Positions 44,510 to 54,588 of a DNA stretch of 61,580 nucleotides are shown piece after piece. Numbering within the stretch: the first letter of the stretch is position 1; each line of letters starts with the position of its first letter. Below the pieces are notes generated by a model. It had not been told where the DNA came from, ran no database searches, and saw only the letters and a program-made list of their open reading frames with translations. The position numbers were made by a program, and so were the translations under genes. Where the stretch lies: NCBI RefSeq assembly GCF_001660705.2, contig NZ_LYBV02000008.1, forward strand, positions 1-61,580. Reading direction: 5' to 3'. This DNA is from Saccharicrinis aurantiacus (GTDB taxonomy: Bacteria; Bacteroidota; Bacteroidia; Bacteroidales; Marinilabiliaceae).

Positions 44510-45775
44510 ATGCATATCATCAAAAAGCTTTCATTAGCCTTAAGTACCGTATTTATAATAGCATTGTTTTTTAGTTGTAACAACTCAAGTAAAAAAGACA
44601 GTAAAGAAGAAGAAATTGTTGTAATTGATACAATAATTCCAGAGCCAGAGAATTTATTGTATGGTATTAATGTAGATTCGTTTGCTATAGAAAATAATAA
44701 GGTTAGAAGGAATGAATTTCTTGCCTCAATATTATTAAAATATGATATTGCCTATAAGCAAATTGGTGAATTAGCTGATAAGAGCAAGGATGTATTCGAT
44801 GTGCGCAAAATTAAAGTGGGTAATCCATATTTTGTTTTCTTAGAACCTGACACAACTTTAAAAGCAAAGTATTTTGTTTATGAAATTGATAAAATTACTT
44901 ACGTTAAGTACGAGTTTGGCGATTCTATAACTGTTTCAAAAGGACAAAAGGAAGTAAGAAGTGTACAAAAGGAAGCAACAGGTCTTATAACTTCTTCTTT
45001 ATGGAATGCCATGGCTGAGAATAATACGAGTCCTGTATTATCATTACATCTATCCGATATTTTTGCTTGGACAGTTGATTTCTTCGGCATTGAAAAAGGT
45101 GATTATTTTAAAGTATTATATACTGAGGATTATGTGGATTCAACTTCTGTAGGAATATCATCTGTAGAGGCTGCCTTATTTCACCATAGAGGTGAAGATT
45201 ATTATGCTTTTAATTTTGAAGAAGATAGTTTAACAACAAATTACTTTGATGAAAAAGGGAAGAGTCTTAGAAAAGCCTTTTTAAAAGCTCCACTTAAGTT
45301 TTCTCGTATTAGCAGCCGTTTCTCAAATAGCCGATTACATCCTGTGTTAAAAATTAGAAGGCCGCACCATGGTATTGACTATGCAGCACCGAAAGGTACA
45401 CATGTGTATTCTATCGGTGATGGTCGTATTATTGCTCGTGGTTATCAAGCTAAGGGTGGTGGAAATTATTTAAAGATTAAGCATAATAGTGTTTATACCA
45501 CTGTTTATATGCACTTAAATGGTTTTGCAAAAGGAATGAATAAAGGAGTACAAGTTAAACAAGGTCAATTAATAGGTTATGTTGGAGCTACAGGCTTAGC
45601 AACCGGTCCTCACCTCGACTTTAGGGTGTACAAGAATGGCAAGCCAATTGATCCACTTAAAGTGAAAGCACCTCCAGTTGAACCCGTAGAGAAAGAAGAT
45701 ATGGATAGGTTTAAGGAGTTTTATAAGCCGCTCAAACAAGAAATAGATGCTTTACCTTTGAATACAGTAGAATAA
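44510..45775 (+). CDS. M23-family peptidoglycan peptidase-like lipoprotein
   Basis: A 421-residue lipoprotein: signal MHIIKKLSLALSTVFIIALFFSC, then NNSSKKDSKEEE. The layout is MepM/YebA-like: an OapA/Csd3-type N-terminal region (about 55-265) and an M23 domain (about 270-390) beginning FSRISSRFSNSRLHPVLKIR. The zinc-site elements are HHGIDYAA (His and Asp) and GPHLDFRV, where the usual HxH is HxD. Either the metal site is altered or the protein is a non-catalytic activator. I chose ATG 44510 since the TTG 27 nt earlier would hide the lipoprotein signal. It is followed by a bidirectional terminator. Confidence 0.85.
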   Translation: MHIIKKLSLALSTVFIIALFFSCNNSSKKDSKEEEIVVIDTIIPEPENLLYGINVDSFAIENNKVRRNEFLASILLKYDIAYKQIGELADKSKDVFDVRKIKVGNPYFVFLEPDTTLKAKYFVYEIDKITYVKYEFGDSITVSKGQKEVRSVQKEATGLITSSLWNAMAENNTSPVLSLHLSDIFAWTVDFFGIEKGDYFKVLYTEDYVDSTSVGISSVEAALFHHRGEDYYAFNFEEDSLTTNYFDEKGKSLRKAFLKAPLKFSRISSRFSNSRLHPVLKIRRPHHGIDYAAPKGTHVYSIGDGRIIARGYQAKGGGNYLKIKHNSVYTTVYMHLNGFAKGMNKGVQVKQGQLIGYVGATGLATGPHLDFRVYKNGKPIDPLKVKAPPVEPVEKEDMDRFKEFYKPLKQEIDALPLNTVE

Positions 45776-45799
45776 TTTTCACGATTTAATATTAAGTGG

Positions 45800-45837
45800 C
45801 AAAAGCTCATCATATAAAATAGTATGATGAGCTTTTG
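45800..45837. terminator. Bidirectional terminator
   Basis: CAAAAGCTCATCATA and TATGATGAGCTTTTG (15-bp perfect arms) lie between the convergent M23 and purN genes. Confidence 0.85.
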
Positions 45838-45858
45838 TCATTTTATTTATATAACCGT

Positions 45859-46431
45859 TTAATTTTCTTCAGAAAGTAGTTCTTCAATCACCATAGGGTA
45901 GTGTAGGTATTCTAATTCGTGAATTTTAGCCTCAATATTAGCTGGAGTATCATTCTTATCTATTCCTACAGATATTTGCGAAATAATTTTACCCTCATCG
46001 TAATTAGAATCTACGTAATGAATTGTAATTCCAGTTTCTGATTCCTTATTATTATAAACCGCTTCGTGAATTTTGGCTCCATACATACCTTTGCCTCCAT
46101 ATTTAGGTAAAAGGGCAGGGTGTATATTAATTATCTTGTTTTTGTATGTAGAAACCAAATTGTCTGGAATTAACCATAAAAAACCAGCTAATACTATTAA
46201 ATCACAATCAAATTCTTGCAGTATATTAACTATTTTTGAGGTCTTTGTAAATTCTTCTTTTGTAAAGTTTATGATATCAATTCCTAATTTATGCGCTCTT
46301 TCGTTCACAAATGCTTTAGAGTTGTTCGTCAAAAAGAGGAAATCAACATCTTTTTGATGCTTATTAAAGTATTTTACGATATTTTCTGCATTGGATCCAG
46401 ACCCAGAGGCAAATATGGCTATTTTGTTCAT
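45859..46431 (-). CDS. purN: Phosphoribosylglycinamide formyltransferase
   Basis: A 190-residue enzyme of purine synthesis that transfers formyl from 10-formyl-tetrahydrofolate to GAR. Motifs: FASGSGSNAENI at the N-terminus (phosphate binding), LAGFLWLIP, INIHPALLPKYGGKGMYG (catalytic Asn-His region) and HYVDSNYDEGKII (catalytic Asp). Length fits the family. It is monocistronic and divergent from acpP. Only purN of the purine pathway is seen in the window. Confidence 0.95.
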   Translation of the reverse strand: MNKIAIFASGSGSNAENIVKYFNKHQKDVDFLFLTNNSKAFVNERAHKLGIDIINFTKEEFTKTSKIVNILQEFDCDLIVLAGFLWLIPDNLVSTYKNKIINIHPALLPKYGGKGMYGAKIHEAVYNNKESETGITIHYVDSNYDEGKIISQISVGIDKNDTPANIEAKIHELEYLHYPMVIEELLSEEN

Positions 46432-46520
46432 TTGTTGATTCTTATGAGGTTTTAAGTCCTGTAGTATTAGTGTGCAAAAGTAGAAAAAAAAGCCCCTAAT
46501 TGTATTTTATTTAAATATTA

Positions 46521-46552
46521 TTTGAAATATTATAGGTATTTTTTTTCCTTTG
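46521..46552 (+). promoter_or_regulatory. Promoter of acpP-fabF-rnc
   Basis: TTTG at 46521-46524, a 20-nt spacer and TTCCTTTG at 46545-46552 match the Bacteroidota -33/-7 pattern with one change. It is 50 nt before the acpP start. Confidence 0.55.
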
Positions 46553-46602
46553 CAAAGTTATTTAAATCAATAAATTTTAATTATTAACTAAAATTAAAAG
46601 CT

Positions 46603-46839
46603 ATGTCTGACATTGCATCAAGAGTTAAAGCTATTATTGTTGACAAATTAGGTGTTGACGAAACAGAAGTTACAACAGAAGCTAGTTTCACAAACGATTT
46701 AGGCGCTGACTCTCTTGACACTGTTGAATTGATTATGGAATTCGAAAAAGAATTTAATATCGCTATTCCAGATGATCAAGCAGAAAACATTGGCACAGTA
46801 GGTGATGCCGTTTCTTATATCGAGGAAAACGCTAAATAA
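46603..46839 (+). CDS. acpP: Acyl carrier protein
   Basis: A 78-residue acidic carrier of fatty-acid synthesis. The phosphopantetheine attachment site is the Ser in [16 protein letters not shown] (Ser37). Its partner fabF starts 20 nt downstream and RNase III follows, the classic acpP-fabF-rnc order of many bacteria. The gene is likely strongly expressed. Confidence 0.98.
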   Translation: MSDIASRVKAIIVDKLGVDETEVTTEASFTNDLGADSLDTVELIMEFEKEFNIAIPDDQAENIGTVGDAVSYIEENAK

Positions 46840-46859
46840 GTAAAACTTTAAAAGAAGTT

Positions 46860-48107
46860 ATGGAGTTAAAAAGAGTAGTAGTAACGGGATTAGGAGCAAT
46901 CACTCCTTTAGGTAATTCTATTGATGAACTATGGAAAAACCTTGTTGAAGGAGTAAGTGGTGCTGCACCCATTACTCGATTTGACGCCACCGATTTCAAG
47001 ACGAAATTTGCTTGTGAAGTAAAAGATTACAACTCGAACGATTATTTTGATCGTAAAGAGGCAAGAAAACTTGATATGTTTGCTCAGTTCGCATTAATTG
47101 CAGCTGAGCAAGCTGTTCAAGATTCTGGCATTGACCACGAAGACATCGATACAGATCAAGTTGGTGTTATTTGGGGAGCTGGAATTGGTGGAATTCAAAC
47201 ATTTTCAGATGAGATTAAAGGGTTTGCAAAGAATGATTTCAAGCCTAGATTTAATCCATTTTTTATACCGAAAATGATTAGCGATATCGCTGCTGGTCAT
47301 ATTTCAATGAAATACGGTTTTAGAGGACCAAATTTCAATACAGTTTCAGCTTGTGCATCTTCAACAAATGCAATTGGTGACGCTTTTAATCTTATTAGAT
47401 TAGGTAAAACAAAGGTTTTTGTAACAGGTGGTTCAGAAGCTGCTATTTGTGAAGCTGGTATTGGCGGATTTAATAGTATGCAAGCTCTGTCAACCAGAAA
47501 TGATGACCCAGAATCAGCTTCACGTCCTTTCGATAAAGGAAGAGATGGTTTTGTTATGGGTGAAGGTGGTGTATCTCTTATTCTTGAAGAATATGAGCAC
47601 GCAAAAGCTCGTGGTGCAAAAATTTACTGTGAAGTAATTGGTGCTGGAATGACTGCTGATGCTCATCACTTAACGGCCCCACATCCTGAAGGATTAGGAG
47701 CTAAAAATGTAATGATAAGTGCATTATCTGATTATGATACAAAACCTGAAGAGGTAGATTATATTAATGTTCATGGTACTTCAACTCCTCGTGGAGATAT
47801 TGCCGAAACTTTAGCAATTAAAGAAGTGTTTGGAGAGCATGCTTACAACTTAAATATTAGTTCAACAAAGTCAATGACTGGTCACCTTTTAGGTGCAGCC
47901 GGAGCCATTGAATCAGTTGCTTGTATTTTGGCAATTAGAGATGGAGTAGTACCTCCAACTATTAATCATTTTGAGGACGATCCTGAGATCGACCAAAAAT
48001 TAAATATGACTTATCACAAAGCTCAAAAGAGAAAGGTAAAGGTTGCTTTATCTAACACCTTTGGATTTGGTGGTCATAATGCATCTGTTATTTTTAAAGC
48101 AATTTAA
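46860..48107 (+). CDS. fabF: 3-oxoacyl-ACP synthase II
   Basis: A 415-residue condensing enzyme that extends acyl-ACP with malonyl-ACP. The catalytic Cys is in NTVSACASSTNAIG (about 160-173), the two His are in NVHGTSTPRGD and STKSMTGHLLGAAGA, and the C-terminus has NTFGFGGHNAS. Length and motifs are complete. It lies between acpP and rnc and shares their promoter. Confidence 0.97.
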   Translation: MELKRVVVTGLGAITPLGNSIDELWKNLVEGVSGAAPITRFDATDFKTKFACEVKDYNSNDYFDRKEARKLDMFAQFALIAAEQAVQDSGIDHEDIDTDQVGVIWGAGIGGIQTFSDEIKGFAKNDFKPRFNPFFIPKMISDIAAGHISMKYGFRGPNFNTVSACASSTNAIGDAFNLIRLGKTKVFVTGGSEAAICEAGIGGFNSMQALSTRNDDPESASRPFDKGRDGFVMGEGGVSLILEEYEHAKARGAKIYCEVIGAGMTADAHHLTAPHPEGLGAKNVMISALSDYDTKPEEVDYINVHGTSTPRGDIAETLAIKEVFGEHAYNLNISSTKSMTGHLLGAAGAIESVACILAIRDGVVPPTINHFEDDPEIDQKLNMTYHKAQKRKVKVALSNTFGFGGHNASVIFKAI

Positions 48108-48114
48108 TATAATT

Positions 48115-48867
48115 GTGTTAAGAAAAATATTATCTAAAATAAAGCTTTCTCCAGAACGGAGAAGGCTTTATTTTTTGCTACATACTATATTAGGTTATTA
48201 TCCTAATAATCTCTCCTTATATGAATTAGCACTTGTTCATAAATCAGCATTGCTAAAAGATTGTGATGGGAAGGTTATGAATAACGAGCGCCTTGAGTTT
48301 TTAGGAGATGCTATCCTTGGTGCAATTGTTGCCCAAGAGTTATATAATAAATACCCTGATGTAAACGAAGGCTTTCTTACCAAAACACGCTCTAAGATTG
48401 TAAACCGAGCATTCTTGAATAAAACCGCTTTGCAATTAGGCTTGAAAGATATAATTAGTTCGCAATCTAAAATAGCACTGAATAAAACAAACATTCCTGG
48501 AGATGCTTTAGAGGCACTGATAGGTGCCATATTTGTTGATAAAGGCTATGATAAATGTGCAAAGTTTGTTTTAAGCAAAATATTGCATCCCTTCGTTAAC
48601 TTAAATGAAATTACTAAGCATGATAATAATTTCAAATCTATGCTAATTGAGTGGGGACAGAAATATAAGCGCGAGATAAATTTTGAGACTGAGGAGGTGT
48701 CAAGCACTTCAGATCATGCTCCTATATTTGTGTCAAATGTCGAGATCGAAACCATTGTATATGGCAGGGGAGAAGGTAATTCAAAAAAGGAATCTCAGCA
48801 AAATGCAGCAATGGAGGCCTTGCAGAATATTTCTATAAAGGAAAATAATCCGAACTATAAAGCTTAA
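48115..48867 (+). CDS. rnc: Ribonuclease III
   Basis: A 250-residue double-strand-specific endoribonuclease for rRNA and mRNA processing. The endonuclease domain (about 25-150) has the signature ERLEFLGDAILGAIVA and the second metal site GDALEALIGAIFVDKG. The dsRNA-binding domain (about 165-240) ends with GEGNSKKESQQNAAMEAL. I place the start at GTG 48115, 7 nt after the fabF stop; upstream in-frame ATGs would lie inside fabF. This gives a family-typical length and N-terminus (MLRKILSKIKLSPERRR). Confidence 0.92.
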   Translation: MLRKILSKIKLSPERRRLYFLLHTILGYYPNNLSLYELALVHKSALLKDCDGKVMNNERLEFLGDAILGAIVAQELYNKYPDVNEGFLTKTRSKIVNRAFLNKTALQLGLKDIISSQSKIALNKTNIPGDALEALIGAIFVDKGYDKCAKFVLSKILHPFVNLNEITKHDNNFKSMLIEWGQKYKREINFETEEVSSTSDHAPIFVSNVEIETIVYGRGEGNSKKESQQNAAMEALQNISIKENNPNYKA

Positions 48868-48959
48868 AAGTTCCTCTCTATTCAAATTAAATTCATTGCA
48901 ATTAGCTATATTGCATAGCTTATTTAAACCACATACTATTACATAGATTTATTATAAGT

Positions 48960-50564
48960 ATGAGTAAAAAATACATTTATCTTTTAGCATTTATCATTGC
49001 AGCGAGTTTGTTCGGGATCATTTATGTGCAAACACTTTGGATGCAAGATGCCAGTGATATAAAGGAACTTGAGTTTAATAAGCAAATCAAGCAGGCCATG
49101 ACCCAGGTGGTTAATAAGCTTGCGCGAGATGAAAGTACAGAACAAGCAGCTCTAATACGATCGCAAATTAAAAAGCAATCAACTTCAAACCTACCAAAGG
49201 AACTAAATAGAAAACCTAGATATTTAAATGGAAACGGAAGTGAAGGAACTAACCTCGATGAGAGTTTTGATATTTCTTTTCGCTTTCAGTTGCAGGATAA
49301 GCAAATCAGTACAACGATGCTTACCTTTAATGAAGATTCTTTAATTTTTAGTTTAAATAATCAAACGCCAGTTTCTACACGAACGAGTAAATTTGGCCCA
49401 TTAACAAGTGCCTTTTTAAGTATTCAAGATGAACTTAATGCAAAAGTTGAGGGTAAGAGTGAGATGCTTTTAAATGCCTTGTTTCCAAAAAGATCTATCG
49501 ACCAGCGTGTAGATAGAGAAAAGGTGGATGTAATGCTAATGAAAGCACTAGAAGATAGAGGGATTATTTTACCCTTCGAATTTGCAGTGTTTGATGGTAA
49601 AGGAAAATTGGCCCTCGCAACAACTGGCTATAAGCCTGACGAATCAAAAATTGTATATCAAAAATATCTTTTCCCAAATGATCCACATCCCGAAGCCCAT
49701 CATATTAATTTATATTTTGCAGAACGTCCTAACTTCTTGATGCAATCTATTAATCTAATAATACCTTCTGCTACTTTTACCTTAGTAATGATATTAACCT
49801 CTATTATTACTATCTTAATTATTTTAAGGCAAAAGAAAGTTGATGAAATTAAGAACGATTTTATCAATAATATGACCCATGAATTTAAAACACCTATTTC
49901 AACTATTTCTTTAGCATCACAAATGTTAAAGGATCCGAGTGTTGCAAAAACACCAAAAGCATTGCAAAGAATGTCTAGTATCATTCAGGATGAAAGTAAA
50001 AGATTAAGCTTTCAGGTTGAAAAAGTGCTACAAATGGCTATATTTGAAAAAGGGAAAGCAGGTTTAAAAATAAAAAAACTTGATATAAACCAATTAATTC
50101 ACAATGTTTCTACTAACTTTAAGCTGAAAGTAGAAAATAAGAATGGTGAGATTGTAGAAAGCCTTGATGCTAAAAATGGTGACGTTTATGTTGATGAGGT
50201 GCATTTTACAAATGTGATTTATAACTTGTTTGATAATGCTTTCAAATACAGGAAAGGTACTCCAATTCTTCAAGTTAAAACTTGGAATAAGAATGATGGA
50301 TTAGTTATTTCTATTAAAGACAATGGTTTAGGGATATCAAAAGAGAACCTGAGCCGTATATTTGAGAAATTCTATCGCGTTCCAACAGGAAATGTGCATG
50401 ATGTTAAAGGTTTTGGCCTAGGTCTTGCATATGTTAAAAAGATTGTTGAGGATCATGGTGGAACAATCAATGCAGAAAGTGAAGTTAACGTTGGAACAAA
50501 ATTTGAGATTTTCTTACCGATAAAAAGTACTAAGGAATGGAAAAAGAATATAAGTTGCTTTTAG
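48960..50564 (+). CDS. rprX: Sensor histidine kinase, RprX-like
   Basis: A 534-residue membrane kinase. Helices lie at about residues 5-25 and 262-287, enclosing a periplasmic region. HisKA has NNMTHEFKTPISTIS with His307; the ATPase has VIYNLFDNAFKYR, IKDNGLGISKENL and GFGLGLAYVKKIVEDHGG. It would pass phosphate to the response regulator encoded by the next gene, whose start overlaps its end by 28 nt. The pair resembles RprX/RprY of Bacteroides; its stimulus here is unknown. A short inverted repeat (AGCTAT/ATAGCT, 48904-48920) lies in the upstream gap. Confidence 0.88.
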   Translation: MSKKYIYLLAFIIAASLFGIIYVQTLWMQDASDIKELEFNKQIKQAMTQVVNKLARDESTEQAALIRSQIKKQSTSNLPKELNRKPRYLNGNGSEGTNLDESFDISFRFQLQDKQISTTMLTFNEDSLIFSLNNQTPVSTRTSKFGPLTSAFLSIQDELNAKVEGKSEMLLNALFPKRSIDQRVDREKVDVMLMKALEDRGIILPFEFAVFDGKGKLALATTGYKPDESKIVYQKYLFPNDPHPEAHHINLYFAERPNFLMQSINLIIPSATFTLVMILTSIITILIILRQKKVDEIKNDFINNMTHEFKTPISTISLASQMLKDPSVAKTPKALQRMSSIIQDESKRLSFQVEKVLQMAIFEKGKAGLKIKKLDINQLIHNVSTNFKLKVENKNGEIVESLDAKNGDVYVDEVHFTNVIYNLFDNAFKYRKGTPILQVKTWNKNDGLVISIKDNGLGISKENLSRIFEKFYRVPTGNVHDVKGFGLGLAYVKKIVEDHGGTINAESEVNVGTKFEIFLPIKSTKEWKKNISCF

Positions 50565-51220
50565 CCGAAGATGATGAAAACTTAGGTATGCTATTGCGCG
50601 AATACCTAGAGGCTAAAGGATATGAAACTGATTTAATGCCTGATGGGGAAGAGGCATATAAGGCTTTTACAAGCAATACATATGATTTGTGTGTATTTGA
50701 TGTTATGATGCCTAAAAAAGACGGTTTTACTCTAGCTAAAGAGATTAGGTTAATCAACGCCGAAATTCCTATTATATTTCTAACTGCTAAATCTATGAAA
50801 GATGATGTATTTCAGGGGTTTAAGATAGGGGCTGATGATTATATTACAAAACCTTTTAGTATGGAAGAATTGCTTTTTAGATTAGAAGCTATTATTCGTA
50901 GAACAAAAGGTACAAATAATATTCAGGATGTCTATCAGTTAGGAAAGTATAAATTCGATACTCAAAAACAACAATTGATAGAAGGTGATGTGGTTGTTAA
51001 ATTAACAACAAAAGAGTCTGAACTTCTTAAGTTATTATGTAATAATGCAAATAAAGTATTAGAGCGTAATTTTGCGTTGAAAACCATTTGGGTAGATGAT
51101 AATTACTTTAATGCGAGAAGTATGGATGTTTATATTACTAAGTTAAGAAAGCATCTTAAAGAAGAAACTTCTGTTGAAATCATCAATGTACATGGTAAAG
51201 GTTATAAGTTGGTAATGTAA
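50537..51220 (+). CDS. rprY: OmpR-family response regulator, RprY-like
   Basis: A 227-residue regulator. The receiver (1-120) begins LLLAEDDENLGMLLREYLEAKGY, a form I know from RprY, with the phosphoacceptor Asp in LCVFDVMMPKKDG and Lys in DDYITKPFS. The winged-helix DNA-binding domain (about 130-227) has LTTKESELLKLL and RSMDVYITKLRKHL. It overlaps the kinase gene by 28 nt with AAGGA just before its ATG, so translation is coupled. RprY in Bacteroides controls many genes, including stress-related ones; targets here are not visible. Confidence 0.9.
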   Translation: MEKEYKLLLAEDDENLGMLLREYLEAKGYETDLMPDGEEAYKAFTSNTYDLCVFDVMMPKKDGFTLAKEIRLINAEIPIIFLTAKSMKDDVFQGFKIGADDYITKPFSMEELLFRLEAIIRRTKGTNNIQDVYQLGKYKFDTQKQQLIEGDVVVKLTTKESELLKLLCNNANKVLERNFALKTIWVDDNYFNARSMDVYITKLRKHLKEETSVEIINVHGKGYKLVM

Positions 51221-51240
51221 TTGCCAATTAACAATAAATA

Positions 51241-51276
51241 AAAAGGCCAATATTCAATTTGAATATTGGCCTTTCT
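51241..51276. terminator. Bidirectional terminator
   Basis: AAAGGCCAATATTC and GAATATTGGCCTTT (14-bp perfect arms, loop AATTT) lie between the convergent rprY-like and lepA genes. Confidence 0.9.
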
Positions 51277-51293
51277 CATATATCTAAAGTTTC

Positions 51294-53081
51294 TTAATCA
51301 AGCTTTAGTACTGCTAAAAATGCCTTCTGTGGTACTTCAACATTACCTACTTGTTTCATTCGTTTTTTACCTTTCTTTTGCTTTTCAAGGAGTTTTCTTT
51401 TACGACTGATATCACCACCATAACATTTTGCGGTAACATCTTTTCTTACTGCCTTAACTGTTTCTCTAGAGATAATTTTAGCTCCAATTGCAGCCTGAAT
51501 TGCAATGTCAAATTGTTGACGAGGAATTAATTCTTTCAGTTTCTCACAAATGCGTTTTCCTAAGGTATAAGCATTATCAAAGTGGATTAAGGTAGATAAA
51601 GCATCTACGCTTTCGCCATTTAGTAAAATATCTAATTTAATTAATTTGGCACTTTTAAAACCTGTTTGGTGGTAATCAAACGAAGCATATCCTTTAGAGA
51701 TACTTTTTAATTTATCGTAGAAATCAAAAACAATCTCCGCTAGCGGCATATTGTAATTTAACTCTACTCTATCAGAAGTAAGGTAATGTTGTTTAATTAA
51801 TTCACCTCTTTTATTCAAACAAAGGCTCATTACTGGACCAATAAACTCCGATTTAGTAATAATTTGAGCGTGTATATATGGCTCCTCAATCTTTTCAACA
51901 AGTGTAGCTTCAGGTAATCCTGATGGGTTATGTACTTCTAATAATTCTCCTTGTTTAGTGTGTACGTTATATGGCACGTTGGGTACAGTTGTGATCACAT
52001 TCATATCAAACTCACGATCTAAACGCTCTTGAATTATCTCCATGTGTAACATACCAAGAAATCCACATCGGAATCCAAAACCTAGTGCAGCAGAACTCTC
52101 TGGCTCAAATGTTAATGAGGCATCGTTAAGTTGAAGTTTTTCCATGGCAGCTCTCAGGTCTTCGTAATCATCACTTTCAATCGGATAGACCCCTGCAAAT
52201 ACCATTGGTTTAACTTCTTCAAATCCATCGATGTGAGTTTCGCAACCATCTTTAACAGTTGTAATAGTATCTCCAACCTTAACCTCTTTACTAGTTTTAA
52301 TACCTGATATAATATAACCTACATCACCAGTATGGAGCGCTTTTCTTGGTTCCATATCTAATCGAAGAACGCCAACTTCATCGGCATTATACTCATGTTC
52401 CGTGGCCATAAATTTAACCAAATCACCCTTTTTAATTGAACCATTTACTACTTTAAAGTAGGCGATGATTCCTCTAAATGAGTTAAAAACAGAGTCAAAT
52501 ATTAAACATTGTAATGGAGCTTTAGGATCTCCAACTGGAGCCGGAACTCTATGAATAATTGCTTTTAATATTTCATCAACACCAAGACCTGTTTTACCAC
52601 TGGCAGGAATAATATCTTCACGCTCGCCACCAATTAAGTCTAAAATTTGATCTTCCACTTCGTCGGGCATTGCATTGGGTAAATCCATTTTATTCATTAC
52701 CGGTATAATATGCAAATCGTGCTCAATGGCTTGGTATAAGTTAGAAATAGTTTGTGCCTGTATACCTTGTGTAGAGTCTACAATTAACAAAGCTCCTTCA
52801 CATGCAGCAATAGATCGAGATACTTCGTAAGAAAAATCAACGTGTCCTGGTGTGTCAATTAAATTTAAAACATACTGTTCTCCATCTAATTCATAATCCA
52901 TTTGTATCGCATGACTTTTGATAGTTATGCCACGTTCTCTTTCAATATCCATATCATCCAATACTTGAGCTTGAGCTTGACGATCAGATACTGTTTGAGT
53001 AAACTCAAGTAATCTATCAGCTAATGTACTCTTCCCGTGATCGATATGTGCAATGATGCAAAAATTCCTTATATTCTTCAT
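51294..53081 (-). CDS. lepA: Elongation factor 4 (LepA)
   Basis: A 595-residue translational GTPase that acts on ribosomes during initiation or stalled elongation. GTPase motifs: [16 protein letters not shown] (P-loop), [15 protein letters not shown] and NKMDLP. The EF-G-like domains III and V and the LepA-specific C-terminal domain ([43 protein letters not shown]) are all present. Length is standard. It is monocistronic, with sucC upstream in the same direction after a 178-bp gap that holds the sucC terminator. Confidence 0.98.
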   Translation of the reverse strand: MKNIRNFCIIAHIDHGKSTLADRLLEFTQTVSDRQAQAQVLDDMDIERERGITIKSHAIQMDYELDGEQYVLNLIDTPGHVDFSYEVSRSIAACEGALLIVDSTQGIQAQTISNLYQAIEHDLHIIPVMNKMDLPNAMPDEVEDQILDLIGGEREDIIPASGKTGLGVDEILKAIIHRVPAPVGDPKAPLQCLIFDSVFNSFRGIIAYFKVVNGSIKKGDLVKFMATEHEYNADEVGVLRLDMEPRKALHTGDVGYIISGIKTSKEVKVGDTITTVKDGCETHIDGFEEVKPMVFAGVYPIESDDYEDLRAAMEKLQLNDASLTFEPESSAALGFGFRCGFLGMLHMEIIQERLDREFDMNVITTVPNVPYNVHTKQGELLEVHNPSGLPEATLVEKIEEPYIHAQIITKSEFIGPVMSLCLNKRGELIKQHYLTSDRVELNYNMPLAEIVFDFYDKLKSISKGYASFDYHQTGFKSAKLIKLDILLNGESVDALSTLIHFDNAYTLGKRICEKLKELIPRQQFDIAIQAAIGAKIISRETVKAVRKDVTAKCYGGDISRKRKLLEKQKKGKKRMKQVGNVEVPQKAFLAVLKLD

Positions 53082-53211
53082 GTTCTATTACTTCCGTGTA
53101 AATGCAAGCATATATTGTTGCAGTATTCAATTTGCAAAGATATTTAATTCTCGATAATTTACGAGCTTTTTAGGTTTATTGTTTTAGCTGTTGTTATTGA
53201 CTGTAAACAAC

Positions 53212-53236
53212 AAAGGCTTCGAAAAACGAAGCCTTT
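53212..53236 (-). terminator. Terminator of sucC
   Basis: AAAGGCTTCG and CGAAGCCTTT (10-bp perfect stem, A5 loop on plus strand) are followed on the minus strand by TTTGTTGTTT. It lies 23 nt past the sucC stop. Confidence 0.75.
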
Positions 53237-53259
53237 AAAATATTATAGTCTATTCTTAA

Positions 53260-54447
53260 TTATACGAGCTCTTGAACTAAGTCTGCTGCTTCTTTTAAAG
53301 TAATAGCAGAGAATACTTTTAAACCAGATTCATCAATAATCTTTTTGCCACCTTCTGCATTAGTTCCTTGTAGGCGAACAATGATTGGAACGTTAATTTC
53401 TCCAATTTTTTTATAGGCTTCAACAACACCATTGGCTACCCTATCGCAGCGAACGATACCACCAAATATATTGATTAGTATTGCTGTAACATTTTCATCA
53501 CTTAAGATAATTTTTAGGCCGGCTTCAACTGTTTGGGCATTGGCACCACCTCCAACATCTAAAAAGTTAGCTGGGTCACCACCCGAAAGCTTAATGATAT
53601 CCATTGTTGCCATTGCTAAACCAGCTCCGTTTACCATGCAACCTACATTACCATCAAGTTTTACAAAGTTAAGATTGTGCTCAGAGGCTTCTACTTCAGT
53701 AGGATCCTCCTCTGTTAAATCACGCATTTTGGCTAAATCTGGATGCTTGAATAAAGCATTATCATCTAATGATAGTTTAGCATCAATTGCCATTATTAAA
53801 TCATCTGATGTTTTAAGTACCGGGTTAATTTCAACCAAAGAAGCATCGGCCCCTATATATGCATTGTATAACGCAGGAACAAATTTTGTCATTTCCTTAA
53901 AAGCTTTACCTGATAAGCCAAGGTTGAAAGCAATTTGCCTAGCCTGGAATGGAAGAACTCCTTGTCCTGGATCAATTTCTTCTTTATAAATTAAATGAGG
54001 AGTTTCTTCTGCAACAGTCTCAATATCCATACCTCCTTCGGTAGAATACATAATTATATTTTTCCCAGACTGCCTGTTTAGTAAAACGCTCATGTAATAC
54101 TCTTCAGGTTTCGAATCTCCAGGGTAAAATACATTCTGGGCGATTAATACCTTATTTACTTTTTTTCCTTCAGGACCGGTTTGGTGTGTAACCAACTGCA
54201 TTCCTAATATTTGATCGGCAAGTTCTTTAACTTCTTCTAATGATTGAGCTAATTTAACTCCACCACCTTTACCTCGTCCACCTGCATGTATCTGAGCTTT
54301 CACTACCCATTTATCTGTGCCGGTTAATTTGGTAAGTTCTTTGGCAGATTCAACAGCCTCTTCAGGAGTATTTGCAATTAGGCCTTTGGAGACTCTAACC
54401 CCGAAGTTGGATAAGATTTCTTGTCCTTGATATTCATGTATGTTCAT
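53260..54447 (-). CDS. sucC: Succinyl-CoA ligase, beta subunit
   Basis: A 395-residue TCA-cycle enzyme subunit that, with the alpha subunit SucD, couples succinyl-CoA cleavage to nucleotide triphosphate formation. It begins MNIHEYQGQEILSNFG, carries an ATP-grasp fold (KAQIHAGGRGKGGGVKLA; LVEINPVL) and a C-terminal CoA-ligase domain with NIFGGIVRCDRVANG. The sucD gene is not next to it, although the two are usually adjacent; an isolated sucC occurs in some Bacteroidota. Confidence 0.96.
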   Translation of the reverse strand: MNIHEYQGQEILSNFGVRVSKGLIANTPEEAVESAKELTKLTGTDKWVVKAQIHAGGRGKGGGVKLAQSLEEVKELADQILGMQLVTHQTGPEGKKVNKVLIAQNVFYPGDSKPEEYYMSVLLNRQSGKNIIMYSTEGGMDIETVAEETPHLIYKEEIDPGQGVLPFQARQIAFNLGLSGKAFKEMTKFVPALYNAYIGADASLVEINPVLKTSDDLIMAIDAKLSLDDNALFKHPDLAKMRDLTEEDPTEVEASEHNLNFVKLDGNVGCMVNGAGLAMATMDIIKLSGGDPANFLDVGGGANAQTVEAGLKIILSDENVTAILINIFGGIVRCDRVANGVVEAYKKIGEINVPIIVRLQGTNAEGGKKIIDESGLKVFSAITLKEAADLVQELV

Positions 54448-54561
54448 AGTAGAAATTTTTCTAGATTGATTACTAAAACTAATATCACTTAAAATAACAC
54501 CAAACTCTAGTTTTAGTTTTGTTGTGATAAAGATTTACCATTAAAGCTACAAGGATTTAGT

Positions 54562-54569
54562 TATTTTTG
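54562..54569 (+). promoter_or_regulatory. -7 promoter element of the 54589 methyltransferase gene
   Basis: TATTTTTG fits TAnnTTTG and lies 19 nt before the start codon. Confidence 0.45.
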
Positions 54570-54588
54570 TACAAAATAGAAAGTTAGT

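Noticed and set aside
53432-53989. 185-codon open frame antisense to sucC
   Set aside because: It lies wholly inside a complete, well-conserved sucC gene, and its translation shows no domain or signal.
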